Shown here in pieces: positions 5,304 to 8,016 of a stretch of 8,016 bases of DNA. This DNA comes from Clostridiales bacterium. GTDB taxonomy: Bacteria; Bacillota; Clostridia; Oscillospirales; Acutalibacteraceae. Positions within the stretch are counted from its first letter, which is position 1, and the number at the start of each line of letters is the position of its first letter. Under the pieces are notes generated by a model. That model was given only the letters and a program-made list of their open reading frames with translations, was not told where the DNA came from and did not search any database. The translations under genes were made by a program, and so were the position numbers. Where the stretch lies: NCBI GenBank assembly GCA_012511485.1, contig JAAZFZ010000306.1, forward strand, positions 1 to 8,016, written 5' to 3'.

Positions 5304-5411
5304 ATGTTTATTTTAGTCACCATAATTGTCATTGCCGCAGTAATTGGCGTTGCTAAAGCCGGTAATGCCGGTCGTAGATTTGGCGATTGTGGACATCTAA
5401 TAGTTTTTTGA
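5304..5411 (+). CDS. Second Ile/Val/Leu-rich mini-ORF in the ilv leader (35 aa)
   Basis: The ATG at 5304 has a near-perfect ribosome site, GGGAGG (5292-5297), 6 nt upstream, just after the attenuator T tract. Seven of the eight residues at 3-10 (ILVTIIVI) are branched-chain, as are 13, 14 and 16. The C-terminal half is different (AKAGNAGRRFGDCGHLIVF) and ends in Leu-Ile-Val-Phe. A second sensor peptide acting on transcripts that escaped the first terminator is the best reading. I find no convincing second intrinsic terminator before ilvB: TAGAT/ATCTA (5375-5379/5395-5399) before the T-rich 5401-5417 is a weak candidate. A small membrane peptide, or a remnant of a duplicated leader, are alternatives. 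Its start region resembles that of the first leader peptide (13 of 17 bases). Confidence 0.65.
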   Translation: MFILVTIIVIAAVIGVAKAGNAGRRFGDCGHLIVF

Positions 5412-5442
5412 TCTTTTGAGCGGCTTGACCGGTAAACGAGTG

Positions 5443-5487
5443 ATGCTGCTTTTGAGTAAAAATTCGGAAAAGGGGTTACTGATATGA
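5443..5487 (+). CDS. Possible third leucine-rich mini-ORF overlapping the ilvB start (14 aa)
   Basis: A 14-codon ORF, MLLLSKNSEKGLLI, ends in a TGA (5485-5487) that overlaps the ilvB ATG (5484-5486) as ATGA. Six of its residues are Leu or Ile, with Leu at codons 2-4 and 12-13. The upstream ribosome site is poor (GAGTG next to the start), which lowers confidence. If translated it would couple leucine decoding to ilvB initiation. Confidence 0.35.
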   Translation: MLLLSKNSEKGLLI

Positions 5488-7133
5488 AGCTCAACGGAGC
5501 GCAGATTGTTATTGAACAGTTATGCGCACATGGTGTAACAACCGTGTTTGGATACCCCGGCGGTGCGGTATTGCCCTTGTATGATGAGTTATCCAAAAAC
5601 ACGCACAGGATAACCCACATAATCACAGCTCACGAGCAGGGAGCTGCCCATGCAGCCGATGGGTATGCCAGAACATCGGGAAAAACCGGTGTTGTCTTTG
5701 CCACAAGCGGGCCGGGAGCTACCAACCTTGTCACAGGAATAGCCAACGCCTATTTAGACAGTGTGCCGATGGTTGCTATTACAGGCAATGTCGCAGTTCC
5801 GCTGCTTGGCAAGGACAGCTTTCAGGAAGTTGATATTCTGGGCATAACGCAGCCAATTATCAAACATAATTTTGTGGCGCGGGATGTCGGTGAGCTTGAG
5901 TATATATTAAATGAGGCATTCTATATTGCCAACAGCGGCCGCAGAGGTCCCGTGCTGGTGGATATTCCGAAAAGCGTTCAAACCGATGAGTGCGAGTATG
6001 GCGACCTCCCTTCAAAAAAAATGCCTGAGCACTTGCCTGTGCCTAGTCTTGAACAAGCTGTGAATGCGATTAAAGGCTGCAAAAAACCATATATCTATGC
6101 CGGAGGAGGAGTGCTTGCAAGCGATGCGCAGGCAGAGCTTATGGAGCTTTCTAAACGGTTATGCGCGCCTGTCGGATTGAGCATGATGGGCATGACTGCA
6201 ATCCCCCACGATTATGAGCTTAACCTCGGTATGTGCGGCATGCATGGCAAGTATGCAGCAACGGCAGCACAGTCCGAATGTGACTTAATGATTGCATTGG
6301 GCGTTCGGTTTTCTGACAGAGCGACAGGCAATATCGAGCTATACAGACAAGGGTGCTCCATTATTCATATTGACATTGACCTTGCTGAAATCGGTAAAAA
6401 TGTTTCATCCGACATAAATATCAACGGAGATGTCAAGGATGTGCTCAGGAAACTATTAACTTTGCTCGAGCCGATTAAAAATGAAAAATGGCTCACACGC
6501 ATAGAAGAACTCAAGCAGGTGGATAAGGCACCGCAGAGCGGTGATTTTTCACCGCAAAGCATAATTGAAACGGTGAGCTGCTTTTGTGATGACGACACAG
6601 TTATTGCGACCGATGTCGGTCAGCATCAAATGTGGGTTATGCAATACTATCCTTTTAAAAAGCCGAGAGTGCTCCTCACCTCAGGAGGCTTAGGTGCAAT
6701 GGGCTATGGATTGGGGGCGGCAATCGGGGGTTGCTTGGCAAAAGACCGGCGCAGAACAGTTCTGTTCACAAGCGACGGTAGCTTAGGGATGAACTTAAAC
6801 GAGATTGCTACTGCCGTTTCGTTGGAGCTACCGCTTGTGATTATTATTCTAAATAACGGTGTATTGGGTATGGTACGCCAATGGCAAGGGATGTTTTTTG
6901 GTGCGCGTTATTCACAGACAACATTGAACCGCAAAACAAATTTTGCGGCATTGGCAGATGCCTTCGGTGCGAAAGGCTATTGGGTGAACAGCATTTCGCA
7001 GCTTAGAAGCATTCTGGAAAACCTGCCGACCTCCTGCCCTGCGGTTATTGACTGCAAAATTGATATGGATGAAAAGGTGTTGCCAATGATTCCACCGGGC
7101 GGGTCAGCGAAAAATATTATTTTAAGGCGGTGA
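5484..7133 (+). CDS. ilvB: Acetolactate synthase, large (catalytic) subunit
   Basis: The 549-residue product is a full-length thiamine-diphosphate enzyme of the acetohydroxyacid synthase family. It condenses pyruvate with pyruvate or 2-oxobutyrate, the first shared step of valine/leucine and isoleucine synthesis, in the cytoplasm with IlvN. The N-terminal domain has FGYPGGAVLPLYDEL (22-36), the catalytic Glu51 in AHEQGAAHAADGYAR, ATSGPGATNLVTG (73-85) and DSFQEVD (111-117). The middle domain has YAGGGV and ALGVRFSDR (271-279). The C-terminal domain has TDVGQHQMW, GGLGAMGYGLGAAIGG, the metal/diphosphate motif at 430-458 and GMVRQW (462-467). The usual GDGS reads SDGS (Ser430, Asp431), an unusual first residue. 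AAAAGGGG lies 8 nt before the ATG. It is the first full gene of the operon; ilvN follows after 4 nt. Control by the leader attenuator is strongly implied. Confidence 0.97.
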   Translation: MKLNGAQIVIEQLCAHGVTTVFGYPGGAVLPLYDELSKNTHRITHIITAHEQGAAHAADGYARTSGKTGVVFATSGPGATNLVTGIANAYLDSVPMVAITGNVAVPLLGKDSFQEVDILGITQPIIKHNFVARDVGELEYILNEAFYIANSGRRGPVLVDIPKSVQTDECEYGDLPSKKMPEHLPVPSLEQAVNAIKGCKKPYIYAGGGVLASDAQAELMELSKRLCAPVGLSMMGMTAIPHDYELNLGMCGMHGKYAATAAQSECDLMIALGVRFSDRATGNIELYRQGCSIIHIDIDLAEIGKNVSSDININGDVKDVLRKLLTLLEPIKNEKWLTRIEELKQVDKAPQSGDFSPQSIIETVSCFCDDDTVIATDVGQHQMWVMQYYPFKKPRVLLTSGGLGAMGYGLGAAIGGCLAKDRRRTVLFTSDGSLGMNLNEIATAVSLELPLVIIILNNGVLGMVRQWQGMFFGARYSQTTLNRKTNFAALADAFGAKGYWVNSISQLRSILENLPTSCPAVIDCKIDMDEKVLPMIPPGGSAKNIILRR

Positions 7134-7137
7134 TTAT

Positions 7138-7386
7138 ATGGAGAAATTTACAGTTGAACTGATTGTATCTAACCACTATGGCGTACTCAACCGCATAACA
7201 GGCCTTTATGCCCGCCGCGGCTACAACATCGACAGTCTTTATGTCAATGAAACTGAGAACCCCGAGTTTTCCCGAATGTTGATAGTTTCCAAAGGAGATG
7301 AGTATATTCAGACTCAAATTGTCCGCCAGCTTTCAAAGCTTTATGATGTTAAGCAAGTTACTTTAATGGCAACGGTCAAACGCTAA
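7138..7386 (+). CDS. ilvN: Acetolactate synthase, small (regulatory) subunit, short form
   Basis: This 82-residue protein is essentially one ACT domain. It opens with FTVELIVSNHYGVLNRITGLYARRGYNIDSL (4-34), the typical IlvN/IlvH N-terminus, whose Asn-x-x-Gly-Val-Leu turn forms the valine-binding site in the family. It binds IlvB, stimulates it and usually confers feedback inhibition. It lacks the C-terminal domain of the roughly 160-residue form (Bacillus IlvH type), resembling in length the E. coli IlvM/IlvN proteins. Whether valine still inhibits cannot be told. The start is 4 nt past the ilvB stop, and its ribosome site (AAGGCGGTGAT) is embedded in the end of ilvB, indicating coupling. Confidence 0.93.
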   Translation: MEKFTVELIVSNHYGVLNRITGLYARRGYNIDSLYVNETENPEFSRMLIVSKGDEYIQTQIVRQLSKLYDVKQVTLMATVKR

Positions 7387-7419
7387 GTCTAAAATATTTT
7401 TTATAAAGGAGAAAATGAC

Positions 7420-8016
7420 ATGAGCAAAATGTACTACGACAGAGATTGCAACCTCGAACTTTTGAAAGGCAAAACAGTAGCAATTATCGGCTACGGTTCC
7501 CAGGGTCATGCCCATGCGCAAAACCTGCATGACAGCGGTGTCAATGTTATTGTGGGGCTTTATGAAGGCTCTAAAAGTGCCGAAGCTGCGAAAGCTGCCG
7601 GCTTTGCGGTGTCCAATTCGGCTCAAGCGACAAGGCAGGCGGATATTGTCATGCTGCTTGTCAATGATGAGAAAATGAAAGCAATTTATGATGAAAGCAT
7701 TGCTCCGAACCTGAGGGCAGGCATGACACTCTGCTTTGCTCACGGATTTAACATTCATTACAATCAAATTGTGCCGCCCAAAAGCGTCAATGTCATTATG
7801 ATTGCTCCAAAAGGCCCCGGCCATACTGTCAGAAGCCAATACCTTGAAGGTAGAGGAGTTCCCTGCCTGATAGCTGTGGAAAACGATGCCCGTGGCAATG
7901 CAAAGGAGCTGGCACTTGCCTATGCTTCAGGTATCGGCGGCGGACGAGGAGGTATTCTTGAAACCACATTCAAGGAGGAAACAGAAACCGACCTGTTCGG
8001 TGAGCAGTGTGTTTTA
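7420..8016 (+). CDS. ilvC: Ketol-acid reductoisomerase (partial, C-terminus off the right edge)
   Basis: The visible 199 residues cover the Rossmann domain and the start of the knotted helical domain. IlvC isomerises and reduces acetolactate or acetohydroxybutyrate to the dihydroxy acids, using NAD(P)H and magnesium. AIIGYGSQGHAHAQNL (21-36) is the nucleotide-binding glycine motif. FAHGFNIHYNQI (106-117) carries the conserved His108, VIMIAPKGPGH lies at 125-135, and ETTFKEETETDLFGEQ (181-196) supplies the metal ligands Asp191 and Glu195. The cofactor-specificity loop is GLYEGSKSAE (46-55), with Tyr48 and Glu49 where Arg and a neutral or basic residue are common. AAAGGAG (7405-7411) lies 8 nt before ATG 7420, 33 nt after ilvN. 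A downstream in-frame ATG at 7429 is less well placed. No terminator intervenes, so it belongs to the ilvBN operon. Confidence 0.96.
   Translation, partial: MSKMYYDRDCNLELLKGKTVAIIGYGSQGHAHAQNLHDSGVNVIVGLYEGSKSAEAAKAAGFAVSNSAQATRQADIVMLLVNDEKMKAIYDESIAPNLRAGMTLCFAHGFNIHYNQIVPPKSVNVIMIAPKGPGHTVRSQYLEGRGVPCLIAVENDARGNAKELALAYASGIGGGRGGILETTFKEETETDLFGEQCVL

Noticed and set aside
5375..5417. Second intrinsic terminator after mini-ORF 2
   Set aside because: TAGAT/ATCTA is only 5 bp with a 15-nt loop, though a T-rich stretch follows. It is too weak to call as a terminator.
5419..5453. Hairpin AGCGGC/GCTGCT followed by T4 as a terminator just before ilvB
   Set aside because: The six-pair stem includes a wobble, the loop is 20 nt and the T run is short. 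It may still matter for translation but not as a confident terminator.
5120..5483. T-box riboswitch upstream of ilvB, as expected for a Firmicute
   Set aside because: I find no T-box sequence (GGTGGNACCGCG-type), no stem I or specifier loop layout, and the leader is instead filled with branched-chain-rich ORFs and a peptide attenuator.
7363..7839. 158-codon minus-strand ORF over ilvC
   Set aside because: It lies antisense to the clearly conserved IlvC Rossmann domain and has no signals of its own.

Overview
The window looks like chromosomal DNA of a moderately low-GC Firmicute, most likely a gut-type Clostridia of the Ruminococcaceae/Oscillospiraceae kind. The reasons are the AGGAGG-type ribosome sites, strong TTGACA/TATAAT-type promoters, a DUF4474-like membrane protein, an ATP-grasp protein resembling D-aspartate ligase, and a compact ilvB-ilvN(short)-ilvC order. 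The taxon is inferred from these features; no database was searched. I see no IS element, phage gene, CRISPR array, tRNA or rRNA.

Left part (1-3356), all on the minus strand. A two-gene operon (DUF4474-like single-pass membrane protein, then a calcineurin-like phosphoesterase, stop and start sharing one base) ends at a hairpin terminator at 1368-1409. An independently transcribed ATP-grasp ligase follows, with a near-consensus promoter at 1139-1167, and runs off the left edge.

Middle part (3357-4923). A 274-bp divergent spacer holds an orphan GC-rich hairpin, an inverted repeat over a -35 box and a strong plus-strand promoter. This promoter drives a small four-helix membrane protein of unknown function. 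That gene converges on a minus-strand HAD-family hydrolase. The 177 bp between them carry two terminators, one for each strand.

Right part (4924-8016), plus strand. This is the start of a branched-chain amino acid operon: ilvB (acetolactate synthase catalytic subunit), ilvN (short single-ACT regulatory subunit) and ilvC (ketol-acid reductoisomerase, cut by the right edge). IlvB/IlvN make acetolactate or acetohydroxybutyrate, and IlvC converts these to the dihydroxy acids on the way to valine, leucine and isoleucine.

The notable item is the roughly 360-nt ilv leader. It has a TTGACA promoter with an 18-bp operator-like inverted repeat in its spacer and a CodY-box-like sequence over the -10/start region. 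A 27-codon leader peptide with 13 Ile/Val/Leu codons follows. Four RNA segments can form mutually exclusive pause, antiterminator and terminator structures, the last a 12-bp perfect stem plus T tract: a complete ribosome-mediated attenuator rather than the T-box usual in Firmicutes. Downstream of the terminator lies a second Ile/Val/Leu-rich mini-ORF with an excellent ribosome site. After it comes a third, leucine-rich 14-codon ORF whose stop overlaps the ilvB start (ATGA). Three tandem branched-chain-codon mini-ORFs before ilvB is the best candidate here for an undescribed regulatory arrangement.
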